Assembly (NCBI RefSeq): GCF_014269225.2
Contig: NZ_CP077097.1
Span: 3,979,001-4,043,000, forward strand
Source: Pseudomonas anuradhapurensis
GTDB lineage: Bacteria; Pseudomonadota; Gammaproteobacteria; Pseudomonadales; Pseudomonadaceae
Direction of reading: 5' to 3'
Length of the DNA stretch: 64,000 nt
Below the pieces are notes generated by a model. It did not search any database and was not told where the DNA came from. It saw only the letters and a list, made by a program, of their open reading frames with translations. The position numbers and the translations under genes are program-made. Shown here in pieces: positions 29,926-38,648 of the stretch (the stretch's first letter is position 1; every line of letters begins with the position of its first letter).

Positions 29926-29972
29926 CCGCATTATCTTGTATCCCGATCGCAGCGAACCACTAGATATTGGGG
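29926..29972 (+). promoter_or_regulatory. Two NrdR boxes, 31 bp apart
   Basis: Box 1 CCGCATTATCTTGTAT (29926-29941) and box 2 CCACTAGATATTGGGG (29957-29972), compared with the consensus acaCwAtATaTwGtgt. Start-to-start distance of 31 bp (three helix turns) is the usual spacing of paired NrdR operators. Both cores match at most positions. Confidence 0.78.
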
Positions 29973-30354
29973 TTCGTGCAAAATCACACACAAAAGTCAA
30001 CCCGCAAAATCAAGCGATTTTTCGGCTGAGCTTCAAGTGATTTCAGCAGCCAAACCGCTCCTGCGGAGGCGACCGAGGCAAGCCCTTCCAGGGCCTTGTT
30101 CGGGTATGGGTGTGGCAGGCCAGGCCTGGCATCCATCAGCAACAGTTTTTGGGCACGGCCCAGAACCTTTGACTTCGGCCAGGGAGCGGCAAGCCATTGC
30201 CCCTTATTCCTGAGTCTGTCCCGAAGTCGGTACGCCCGTGCGGGCGGATGCGCATGCCTTTGCGCAGCCCCCGCCAGGCCATCGGGCAAGTGGACGGAAC
30301 GGTGGGCGCCCAAAAGGCGCCTGAACAATATAGAAACTGTGGAGACACCCACCC

Positions 30355-33234
30355 ATGCAAACCGATACGACTCGCGAGAACCCGCAGGCCAAGGTGCCGC
30401 AGGCCGCCGATTCCACCCAGGATCTGGCTGCCACCGCCCCCGGCCAACTGCGCGTGATCAAGCGTAACGGCACTGTCGTCCCCTACACCGACGACAAGAT
30501 CACCGTGGCCATCACCAAGGCGTTCCTCGCAGTTGAAGGCGGTACCGCCGCCGCTTCGTCGCGCATCCACGACACCGTTGCACGCCTGACCGAGCAGGTC
30601 ACCGCCACGTTCAAGCGTCGCATGCCATCGGGTGGCACCATCCACATCGAAGAAATCCAGGACCAGGTCGAACTGGCCCTGATGCGCGCCGGCGAGCAGA
30701 AAGTCGCCCGTGACTACGTGATCTACCGCGAGCAGCGCGCCAAGGAGCGTGCCACCCGCGTCAACACCGAAGCCGTGGTCGAGCCGCACCCAAGCATTCG
30801 CATCACCCTGGCCGACGGCAGCCTGGCGCCGCTCGACATGGCCCGCCTGAACACCATCATCAGCGAAGCCTGCGAAGGCCTGGCCGAGGTCGATGGCGAC
30901 CTGATCCAGCGCGACACCCTGAAGAACCTGTACGACGGCGTAGCCATCAAGGACGTCAACACCGCCCTGGTGATGACCGCCCGTACCCTGGTCGAGCGCG
31001 AGCCGAACTACTCGTTCGTCACCGCCCGCCTGCTGATGGACACCCTGCGCGCCGAAGGCCTGGGCTTCCTCGGCGTCGCCGAGAGCGCCACCCACCACGA
31101 AATGGCCGAGCTGTACGCCAAGGCCCTGCCGGCCTACGTCGAGAAAGGCGTCGAGTTCGAGCTGCTGGACCCGGCCCTGAAAGGCTACGACCTGGAGCGC
31201 CTGGGCAAGGCCATCGACCACGAGCGTGACCAGCAATTCACCTACCTGGGCCTGCAGACCCTGTACGACCGCTACTTCATCCACAAGGATGGCGTGCGCT
31301 TCGAGCTGCCGCAGGTATTCTTCATGCGTGTGGCCATGGGCCTGGCGCTGGCAGAGAAAGACAAGGAAGCCCGCGCGATCGAGTTCTACAACCTGTTGTC
31401 GTCCTTCGACTACATGGCCTCGACCCCGACCCTGTTCAACGCCGGTACCCTGCGCCCGCAGCTGTCCAGCTGCTACCTGACCACCGTGCCGGACGACCTG
31501 TCGGGCATCTACCACGCGATCCACGACAACGCCATGCTGTCGAAATTCGCCGGTGGCCTGGGCAACGACTGGACCCCGGTACGTGCACTGGGCTCGTACA
31601 TCAAGGGCACCAACGGCAAGTCGCAAGGCGTCGTGCCGTTCCTGAAAGTGGTCAACGACACCGCCGTTGCCGTGAACCAGGGTGGCAAGCGCAAGGGCGC
31701 CGTGTGTGCCTACCTGGAAACCTGGCACCTGGACATCGAAGAATTCATCGAGCTGCGCAAGAACACCGGTGATGACCGCCGTCGTACCCACGACATGAAC
31801 ACCGCCAACTGGATCCCTGACCTGTTCATGAAGCGGGTCTTCGATGACGGCAAGTGGACCCTGTTCTCGCCCTCGGAAGTGCCAGACCTGCACGACCTGA
31901 CCGGCAAGGCCTTCGAAGAGCGCTACGAGTACTACGAAGCCCTGACCGAGTACAACAAGATCAAGGTGTTCAAGACCGTCCAGGCCAAAGACCTGTGGCG
32001 CAAGATGCTGTCGATGCTGTTCGAGACCGGCCACCCGTGGCTGACCTTCAAGGACCCGTGCAACCTGCGTTCGCCGCAGCAGCACGTGGGCGTGGTGCAC
32101 AGCTCGAACCTGTGCACCGAGATCACCCTGAACACCAACAAGGACGAGATCGCGGTCTGCAACCTGGGCTCGATCAACCTGCCGAACCACATCGTCGACG
32201 GCAAGCTGGACACCGCCAAGCTGCAACGCACCGTGAACACCGCCGTGCGCATGCTCGACAACGTGATCGACATCAACTACTACTCGGTGCCGCAAGCGCG
32301 CAACTCGAACTTCAAGCACCGCCCGGTCGGCCTGGGCATCATGGGCTTCCAGGATGCGCTGTACCTGCAGCACATTCCGTACGGTTCCGATGCAGCCGTC
32401 GAGTTCGCCGACAAGTCGATGGAAGCGGTCAGCTACTATGCGATCCAGGCGTCCTGCGATCTGGCCGACGAGCGCGGTGCATACGAGACCTTCCAGGGTT
32501 CGCTGTGGTCCAAGGGCATCCTGCCGCTGGATTCGCAACAGATCCTGATCGAGGCCCGTGGTGCCAAGTACATCGACGTCAACCTGGAAGAGTCCCTGGA
32601 CTGGGGCCCGGTACGCGAGCGCGTCAAGAAAGGTATTCGTAACTCGAACATCATGGCCATCGCGCCGACCGCGACCATCGCCAACATTACCGGCGTGTCG
32701 CAGTCGATCGAGCCGACCTACCAGAACCTGTACGTGAAATCGAACCTGTCGGGCGAGTTCACCGTGATCAACCCGTACCTGGTCCGCGACCTGAAGGCCC
32801 GTGGCCTGTGGGACTCGGTGATGATCAACGACCTGAAGTACTACGACGGTTCGGTGCAGCAGATCGAGCGTATCCCGCAAGAGCTGAAGGACCTGTACGC
32901 CACCGCGTTCGAAGTCGAGACCAAGTGGATCGTCGATGCCGCCTCGCGTCGCCAGAAGTGGATCGACCAGGCTCAGTCGCTGAACCTCTACATCGCCGGC
33001 GCTTCGGGCAAGAAGCTCGACGTGACCTACCGCATGGCCTGGTACCGTGGTCTGAAGACCACCTACTACCTCCGTGCCCTGGCCGCGACCAGCACCGAGA
33101 AGTCGACCATCAACACCGGCAAGCTCAACGCCGTTTCCAGCGGCGGCGACAGCGCCCCGGTCCAGGCAGCCGGCCCTGCGCCAGTGCCGAAGGCCTGCGC
33201 GATCGACGAGCCTGACTGCGAAGCCTGCCAGTAA
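30355..33234 (+). CDS. nrdA: Class Ia ribonucleoside-diphosphate reductase, alpha subunit
   Basis: A 959-residue large subunit, longer than E. coli NrdA (about 760) because the N-terminus carries two ATP-cone-like domains: [20 protein letters not shown] (~residue 36) and [20 protein letters not shown] (~residue 144). Active-site residues are in SSCYLTT and in [22 protein letters not shown]; the C-terminal redox pair is [12 protein letters not shown]. It reduces ribonucleoside diphosphates together with NrdB. ATP-cone duplication is known for P. aeruginosa. Confidence 0.96.
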   Translation: MQTDTTRENPQAKVPQAADSTQDLAATAPGQLRVIKRNGTVVPYTDDKITVAITKAFLAVEGGTAAASSRIHDTVARLTEQVTATFKRRMPSGGTIHIEEIQDQVELALMRAGEQKVARDYVIYREQRAKERATRVNTEAVVEPHPSIRITLADGSLAPLDMARLNTIISEACEGLAEVDGDLIQRDTLKNLYDGVAIKDVNTALVMTARTLVEREPNYSFVTARLLMDTLRAEGLGFLGVAESATHHEMAELYAKALPAYVEKGVEFELLDPALKGYDLERLGKAIDHERDQQFTYLGLQTLYDRYFIHKDGVRFELPQVFFMRVAMGLALAEKDKEARAIEFYNLLSSFDYMASTPTLFNAGTLRPQLSSCYLTTVPDDLSGIYHAIHDNAMLSKFAGGLGNDWTPVRALGSYIKGTNGKSQGVVPFLKVVNDTAVAVNQGGKRKGAVCAYLETWHLDIEEFIELRKNTGDDRRRTHDMNTANWIPDLFMKRVFDDGKWTLFSPSEVPDLHDLTGKAFEERYEYYEALTEYNKIKVFKTVQAKDLWRKMLSMLFETGHPWLTFKDPCNLRSPQQHVGVVHSSNLCTEITLNTNKDEIAVCNLGSINLPNHIVDGKLDTAKLQRTVNTAVRMLDNVIDINYYSVPQARNSNFKHRPVGLGIMGFQDALYLQHIPYGSDAAVEFADKSMEAVSYYAIQASCDLADERGAYETFQGSLWSKGILPLDSQQILIEARGAKYIDVNLEESLDWGPVRERVKKGIRNSNIMAIAPTATIANITGVSQSIEPTYQNLYVKSNLSGEFTVINPYLVRDLKARGLWDSVMINDLKYYDGSVQQIERIPQELKDLYATAFEVETKWIVDAASRRQKWIDQAQSLNLYIAGASGKKLDVTYRMAWYRGLKTTYYLRALAATSTEKSTINTGKLNAVSSGGDSAPVQAAGPAPVPKACAIDEPDCEACQ

Positions 33235-33243
33235 GGCTTGGCT

Positions 33244-33270
33244 GAGGCTTCCCCCCGGGAAGCCTCTTTT
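33244..33270 (+). terminator. Hairpin with T-run after nrdA
   Basis: GAGGCTTCCC CCC GGGAAGCCTC TTTT, 10 bases after the nrdA stop; likely partial terminator that sets the nrdA:nrdB ratio. Confidence 0.85.
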
Positions 33271-33287
33271 CCGTGTAGCCACACGGA

Positions 33288-33330
33288 ACCCTGTGGGAGC
33301 GGGTTTACCCGCGAAGAGGCCGGCACTGCC
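33288..33330. repeat. Single REP between nrdA and nrdB
   Basis: CTGTGGGAGCGGGTTTACCCGCGAAGAGGCCGG, one REP arm with GCGGGTTTACCCGC stem. Confidence 0.85.
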
Positions 33331-33502
33331 GCCTCCCGCCCCACAGCCAAACACAATAGGCCCGGGCGCCAATGCCCAGGCCAGCCCCTCAAAGGGCACT
33401 CAGATTTGCGTGCACTGCTGTACCCCATCCGGGGCCAAAGCAACGCAACCAAGATCCACTGGCCATACTTCACAGATGGCCCTCAAGCAGGAGAATCTCA
33501 CC

Positions 33503-34753
33503 ATGCTGAGCTGGGACGAATTCGATAAAGAAGACGGCGAAGTCGCCGCCAAAGGCAATACCCCTGCGCAGGCCGCTGCCGCTGCCACCCTCGACAAGCT
33601 CGACAGCGCCGGTGGTGCCGCTGCCCTGGAAGCCCGTGCCGCCAGTGCCGACGACTCCGACGCGGTGAAGCGCGCCAAGGCTGCCCTGAACGACCTCGAC
33701 ATTGCCGAAGGCCTGGCCGAGCTGGAAGGCTCCAGCGCCCGCGTGCGCGTTGACGAAAAGCGCATGATCAACTGCCGCGCCGACCTCAACCAGCTGGTCC
33801 CGTTCAAGTACGACTGGGCCTGGCAGAAGTACCTGGACGGCTGCGCCAACCACTGGATGCCGCAAGAGGTCAACATGACCGCCGACATCGCCCTGTGGAA
33901 GAGCATGGACGGCCTGACCGAAGACGAGCGTCGCATCGTCATGCGCAACCTCGGCTTCTTCTCCACCGCCGACTCGCTGGTGGCCAACAACCTGGCCCTG
34001 GCCGTGTACCGCCTGATCACCAACCCGGAGTGCCGCCAGTACATCCTGCGCCAGGCCTTCGAAGAGGCGATCCACACCCACGCCTACCAGTACTGCATCG
34101 AGTCGCTGGGCATGGATGAAGGCGAGATCTTCAACATGTACCACGAGATCCCGTCGGTGGCGAAGAAAGCCGCCTGGGGCCTGAAGTACACCCGCGCCAT
34201 CTCCGACCCGGAATTCAACACCGGCACCGTCGAAACCGACAAGGAGCTGCTGCGCAACCTGATCGCCTACTACTGCGTGCTGGAAGGCATCTTCTTCTAC
34301 TGCGGCTTCACCCAGATCCTGTCCATGGGCCGCCGCAACAAGATGACCGGCGTCGCCGAGCAGTTCCAGTACATCCTGCGTGACGAGTCGATGCACCTGA
34401 ACTTCGGTATCGACGTGATCAACCAGATCAAGATCGAGAACCCGCACCTGTGGGACGCGGCGATGAAGGAAGAAGCGACCCAGATGATCCTGCAAGGGAC
34501 CCAGCTGGAGATCGAATACGCCCGTGACACCATGCCACGCGGCGTGCTGGGCATGAACGCGGCGATGATGGAGGACTACCTCAAGTTCATCGCCAACCGT
34601 CGCCTGACCCAGATTGGCCTGAAGGAAGAGTACCCGGGGACTACCAACCCGTTCCCGTGGATGAGCGAGATCATGGACTTGAAGAAAGAGAAGAACTTCT
34701 TCGAGACCCGTGTGATCGAGTATCAGACGGGTGGGGCGTTGAGCTGGGACTGA
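33503..34753 (+). CDS. nrdB: Class Ia ribonucleoside-diphosphate reductase, beta subunit
   Basis: A 416-residue radical-generating subunit. Diiron ligands are seen in NMTADIALW (Asp), EEAIHTHAY (Glu, His) and DESMHLNFG (Glu, His), and the radical tyrosine lies in the [15 protein letters not shown] region. Start MLSWDEFD at 33503 is chosen because AGGAG lies about 10 bases upstream; an in-frame earlier start has no ribosome site. The alanine-rich N-terminal extension (about residues 15-60) is typical of Pseudomonas NrdB. Confidence 0.95.
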   Translation: MLSWDEFDKEDGEVAAKGNTPAQAAAAATLDKLDSAGGAAALEARAASADDSDAVKRAKAALNDLDIAEGLAELEGSSARVRVDEKRMINCRADLNQLVPFKYDWAWQKYLDGCANHWMPQEVNMTADIALWKSMDGLTEDERRIVMRNLGFFSTADSLVANNLALAVYRLITNPECRQYILRQAFEEAIHTHAYQYCIESLGMDEGEIFNMYHEIPSVAKKAAWGLKYTRAISDPEFNTGTVETDKELLRNLIAYYCVLEGIFFYCGFTQILSMGRRNKMTGVAEQFQYILRDESMHLNFGIDVINQIKIENPHLWDAAMKEEATQMILQGTQLEIEYARDTMPRGVLGMNAAMMEDYLKFIANRRLTQIGLKEEYPGTTNPFPWMSEIMDLKKEKNFFETRVIEYQTGGALSWD

Positions 34754-34763
34754 TAGTTCGGGC

Positions 34764-34779
34764 CGTAGGTTTTCACCAC
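34764..34779 (+). repeat. Left island inverted repeat (IR-L)
   Basis: CGTAGGTTTTCACCAC, exactly the reverse complement of 54627-54642. After three unmatched bases both ends continue with CTGAAA. It lies 11 bases after the nrdB stop, at the border between core and accessory DNA. Confidence 0.65.
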
Positions 34780-34889
34780 TGCCTGAAATTTTTTCACCAA
34801 CACTGAACTGAAGCTGCCCTTATTTTTCAGCGAGAACCGAACGAATTTCAGATTTTCCGAGTTCTCGCACCAAATAAGCGCATGAAATG

Positions 34890-34929
34890 AAAAAAGCCAC
34901 CTGAGCCGCAAAGGCCGAGGTGGCTTTTT
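34890..34929. terminator. Intrinsic terminator
   Basis: AAAAAAGCCACCT...AGGTGGCTTTTT with a loop that includes GGC/GCC pairs. It may be the displaced nrdB terminator or belong to the island edge. Confidence 0.85.
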
Positions 34930-34965
34930 CGTATATGCCGAAGAACGGCTAAACCACCGCCCGAC

Positions 34966-35715
34966 TACACCGGCATTGAAAGGCAGCTGCGCATAGCGTT
35001 TCCAAACCAGTTTCCATTGGTCTCGCTGAGGATCCAAGTCGAGCCGTCCCCCTGGCTCGCATGGCCGCATGCCACTAGATCCAGGCTCTGTCTGCACGGT
35101 TTCCGCGAAAGGCCAATTACGGGAGATCCGGAAACAGTGGTACAGGACTGCGTCGTACGGCTTGGGGCAATTCTTGAGTTTGTTCGAACAGGTGCAGATC
35201 CTGCATTGCGTGATGCTGAGTTCCAAAAAGAATTCACCTCGTATTGGAACATGCAGCTTGATATTTCTCCTCAAGATGTCTTGCTGCTGGAGAGGCCTAA
35301 GGCGGCATCAGAACTGTTTGCAACCAGCGACCCCCGCCCTGGCCGGCGCACCCGCACCGCCTGGCTTGCACCAGATGTTCGATTACTCAGAACGCATATC
35401 AACCGTACGATTGGGTTAAGCGCGAAAATCAAAGCACCGGTCGTCGCAGGCTTCTATCTGAAGTTACTGACCTACCCCGATATCCAATGTCCAACTCCTG
35501 ATCGCCTACTGGAATGGCCGACACCGCACCTCAGCCCAGACGATAGCAAGCAATTCCTGACCTGGTTCTCCGGAAAGGGCTCACTGGCCTATCGGTGGCT
35601 TGTACTTGAATTACCCGGTCCCACAGGAGCGCCTCTGTATTGCCTAGATGTCCGTTCTTACAGTAAACAACCAGATCATGGCCGCTGGTATGGCTTTCGC
35701 TCGGGGATCAGGTAA
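34966..35715 (+). pseudogene. Fragment of an E2-like (ubiquitin-conjugating fold) protein, Cap2/ThiF-type
   Basis: An open frame without an evident start that encodes part of a prokaryotic E2-like domain: RQLRIAFPNQFPLVSLRI, then WPHATRSRLCLHGF, the typical FP...P...PH...LCL order whose Cys is the expected catalytic residue, followed by a helical segment and a linker of about 150 residues. In full-length relatives an E1/ThiF adenylation domain follows; here the frame stops at 35715 and no E1 domain is found. E1-E2 fusions of this type occur in type II CBASS defence operons and in ICE cargo. The identification is from pattern recognition and should be confirmed by profile search. Confidence 0.5.
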
Positions 35716-36404
35716 GCGCTTTGAATGTGGGGTTCATGGAGCGCTTACTGAAAAACAAAGCGCCTTAGCAGAACAATTCCTGCAAGTCGTGAAGGGCTTG
35801 TTAGCTAAAGGGGCCAAGACAATTCACCTGATCATCGCCGCGCCAAACAGCGTGGTATTCAATCTGGGGCGCATCTATGATCGGAGACTGCTACCTTCGG
35901 CCATTGTCTATCAATACGAACGGTCATGGCTGGTCACCGAAGCTTATGACTGGCTGATCGTGAAGACCGGGATGCTCAGCTGGGTCCAGGGGATGGAGTC
36001 GATCGCCACGCCGGGCCCCGCAACGAGTTGGACATGCGCCACTGGGCCGCGCAAAGCGTTACAACGGTCCAGAACTATGTGCTGGCGGCTCTCTTCACCG
36101 TCCTGATGTTTTGCGTCCGCTTGGTCGTGCTACTGATGACCATACCGCTGTTCGCCATGGCGGCACTGACGGGTCTGGTCGACGGCCTGGTGCGCCGGGA
36201 TCTGCGCAAATTCGGCATAGGTCGCGAATCCAGCTATCTCTATCACAAGGCCCGCGCAACGATCATGCCATTGGCTATTTTCCCTGGACCTTCTACTTGG
36301 CACTCCCGATCAGCATCAGTCCCATGGTGATGCTGCTACCTTCCGCTGCCTTGCTCGGCGTGTCCGTGAGCATTACGGCGGCTAGCTTCAAGAAATATCT
36401 CTAA
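35648..36404 (+). pseudogene. SAVED-domain C-terminus fused to a frameshifted ICE membrane protein
   Basis: Frame 2 from 35648 encodes a SAVED-like end (GALTEKQSALAEQF, KTIHLIIAAPNSVVFNLGRI, AIVYQYERS), the cyclic-oligonucleotide sensing domain of CBASS effectors. Near 35925 it runs without a break into TEAYDWLIVKTGMLSWV, which resembles the TIGR03747/DUF4400 membrane protein of PFGI-1-type integrating conjugative elements. That protein continues in frame 1 from about 36028 (VLAALFTVLMFCVRLVVLLM, GLVDGLVRRDLRKFGIGRES) and in frame 3 from about 36280 (FPWTFYLALPISISP to FKKYL and stop). Thus one deletion junction and two frameshifts: a clear relic. Confidence 0.65.
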
Positions 36405-36583
36405 ACGACTTGATGCAGAATGCTTACTCCCGGATTTTCAGCTATCGAATCGCTTTTGACTAGCTGATTACTACGCACTTGACCTAGGAATTTTCCCACG
36501 CAACCACCAGACATATCTTAAAGAAATTTAAACTTTTTTACGATACATTTGAACTTATCATTAATACCACCCCGGACTTAAGA

Positions 36584-37396
36584 ATGCGACTCGCCGCTGT
36601 CATTTCTCTGCTTTTTTTAACCTTACAAAATTCAGCCGCTGTCACAATAGAAACAATCGGCGCAAGATATGAACAAGGCGGTACTAGATATTATTTCGTT
36701 ATCACTGATTGGTACAAATCCGGAACAAAATTCTGCCAAAGCCAAAGCGGTGGAAAATGTTACTTAGCAATATATGGAATTCATGGACCTGGCAACTATA
36801 TGAACATGATAGGAAGCAATTACAAGTGGTCAGATCTAAAAACCAACACTTCAATGCTTGACCTGTATTACCAAATGAGATCAAAAGGCGGCTTCACAAT
36901 CCCTTTTGACGGAAGCCTATTTGTCCCTACAAGCGTGAAAGTTAAAGACGACTTCTGCATAGGCTTCGCTCAAGCCTCGACCACCGCCACTACCGGAGGG
37001 GTTGTGGGACCAATAGGACCTTGCACACAGGTTCAAAAACCGACACTAACTTGTTACGCAACTGGAAGCATCATAATAGACCATGGTGCACTTAGCCATA
37101 AATCCATAGATGGGAAATCAGCTGGAGCGCAGCTTTCTTTCAGGTGTAAAGGAGCTGCGACAAGTGTTTTTCTAAAATCTAGCGAAACGGACACAGACGG
37201 TGTACAACTAACAACGAATGGCAATTTATACTCAAAGTTAACTATTGAAAACAAGGATCTAGCAAGAGGCGTCATCATACCAATTGAAAATGACGTAGCC
37301 AAACGAATTTATATCAAGTCAACATTAAAAACTAAAGGACCGGTTATGCCAGGAAAATTCTTAGGCTCATCAGTAATTACCATTTCCTTACCGTAA
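36584..37396 (+). CDS. MrpH-like fimbrial tip adhesin (AT-rich copy A)
   Basis: A 270-residue exported protein (signal peptide MRLAAVISLLFLTLQNSAA). The N-terminal half is a putative receptor-binding domain with paired cysteines, TRYYFVITDWY, and a W(S)DL-N-TSML-DL motif followed by GGFTIPF. The C-terminal half (LTCYATGSIIIDHG onward, ending LGSSVITISLP) resembles a pilin domain. It is a clear paralogue of the adhesin at 51936. Codon use is strongly AT-rich relative to the core, a sign of transfer. The start has only a weak ribosome site. Confidence 0.75.
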   Translation: MRLAAVISLLFLTLQNSAAVTIETIGARYEQGGTRYYFVITDWYKSGTKFCQSQSGGKCYLAIYGIHGPGNYMNMIGSNYKWSDLKTNTSMLDLYYQMRSKGGFTIPFDGSLFVPTSVKVKDDFCIGFAQASTTATTGGVVGPIGPCTQVQKPTLTCYATGSIIIDHGALSHKSIDGKSAGAQLSFRCKGAATSVFLKSSETDTDGVQLTTNGNLYSKLTIENKDLARGVIIPIENDVAKRIYIKSTLKTKGPVMPGKFLGSSVITISLP

Positions 37397-37432
37397 CCTG
37401 GCAAGCTCATAAATTAATAGACATTATCAGAA

Positions 37433-37933
37433 ATGGCTTACATAAATCTCCCAAACGCCCTCTTACTAGCCATCGCATTTTATTCCCTAACTGCCACGGC
37501 CAACGCCAGCTTAAGCCAAATAACTGCGACTATAAAAGGTGTCGTCTACGCTGACCCTCCCTGCATCGTCAATAATAACTCACCAATTATCGGATCATTC
37601 GGAGACGTAGATGTAGAAAAAATTGATGGGAATCATAAAACCATTACCTTAAATTACTCTCTTGACTGCAGCCGAGCAGTCAGCAATAACTTAAGGTTTT
37701 ATATATCCGGCAAGAGTACCGAATTCGATCGCTGGGCATTATATGTCCCAGACCACAAAAACATCGGAATAACCTTTAAAAGAGACGGCCATTATCACGC
37801 AATTAATACGTACTACTCATTAAACCCATTAAACCCACCAACTCTACAAGCCGTTTTGATTAAGCGGCCTGACGGCGATATCAATGGCGGCCCATTCAGA
37901 TCCTCCGCCACCTTAGTAGTTGAGTACCAATAG
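37433..37933 (+). CDS. Minor fimbrial pilin (MrpF-like; AT-rich paralogue of 49647-50126)
   Basis: A 166-residue protein with signal peptide and pilin features: ATIKGVVYADPPCIVNNNSPI, an IDGNHKTITLNYSLDC segment with the partner Cys, and a LQAVLIKRPDGDINGGPF...SATLVVEYQ end with penultimate Tyr-type beta zipper. It aligns by eye along its whole length with the operon pilin at 49647-50126 (KGVIYAAIPCVINKNAPI, LQAVLVKRDASEIKAGAF). It follows adhesin A by about 36 bp. Confidence 0.78.
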   Translation: MAYINLPNALLLAIAFYSLTATANASLSQITATIKGVVYADPPCIVNNNSPIIGSFGDVDVEKIDGNHKTITLNYSLDCSRAVSNNLRFYISGKSTEFDRWALYVPDHKNIGITFKRDGHYHAINTYYSLNPLNPPTLQAVLIKRPDGDINGGPFRSSATLVVEYQ

Positions 37934-38244
37934 TGGACACAATTTCATCTACATTTTTTGCAATCGCCAGCTTTACGTCAAACGCTGCAAATACACCTGC
38001 ATTCTCGGCAGAATATTTCGACTTCAAACCTATCAACATAACGACAAAAGTGAAAATAGTGCAGTGTAATTTTTCACACACATCGCAGCAGAAATTCATA
38101 TATGACACTCCCGGCAGCCCACACCTGAGCAACAGAGGGCTGACCAAGGGAAACCAAACATTTAAAGAATTTGCATATGCTGCTACTCCAAAAGAAAAGC
38201 AGCGTACCTTTGGATGCCATCTTATCAATAAAAAGCTTGGATAG
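37933..38244 (+). pseudogene. Unrecognised fragment after the pilin
   Basis: A 103-codon frame opening with GTG that overlaps the pilin stop by one base (TAGTG), the same overlap type seen between the two homologous genes of the intact operon at 50123. The product has a weak hydrophobic start and two cysteines but no recognisable fimbrial motif, so it may be a truncated next subunit or chance frame. Confidence 0.35.
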
Positions 38245-38648
38245 TAAACGCGTAACCGGCTGCAACAACTCTTAATAGCAGCCTTTGCAGAGTAACAGCA
38301 CTACCAACATTCACAACACAAATTCACAGCTCAACCCCGGCACAACCAAGGCACCAGAACGCATGTAAGCTCAAGAATATTACTCTAGATTTTTCCGCTT
38401 AATCAAGATGACCCAAAGCTGGCCTGGTTTCATGCAAGGGTGCGTTCGATAAGCGCTTATTTAAGCGCCATAGAGACATCGTGGATGTCCAACAATTATC
38501 GGATCGTCAATGAAATTTTCAACCAGCTCTAGCCGGATGGAGATTAAAACTCATAAAGCCCACCTAGAGTGTTTTTTGGACTTTTCAAATTTATAGAATA
38601 CTCGACAAAGACACTATTGAAGCCCCCCACAGCAAATACAACTTGCAC
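38245..38648. other. AT-rich intergenic stretch
   Basis: About 400 bases with no gene seen. ATAAGCGCTTAT at 38449-38460 is a perfect 12-base palindrome followed by TTAAGCGCC. Otherwise nothing recognised; it separates convergent fimbrial relic and kinase gene. Confidence 0.6.

Larger units (their letters stand above)
29661..30354. other. Intergenic control region of nrdA
   Basis: About 690 bases without a convincing gene. The left part is A/T-rich and holds the DnaA box and NrdR boxes listed below. The segment 30050-30350 is GC-rich leader of unknown content, and an open frame across it is opposite-strand shadow of nrdA. GTGGAGAC stands 10-17 bases before the nrdA ATG. Confidence 0.7.

Noticed and set aside
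30136..33399. 1087-codon open frame opposite nrdA
   Set aside because: It is the GC-rich antisense shadow of nrdA, with low-complexity His/Val/Gln/Gly composition and no ribosome site or domain.
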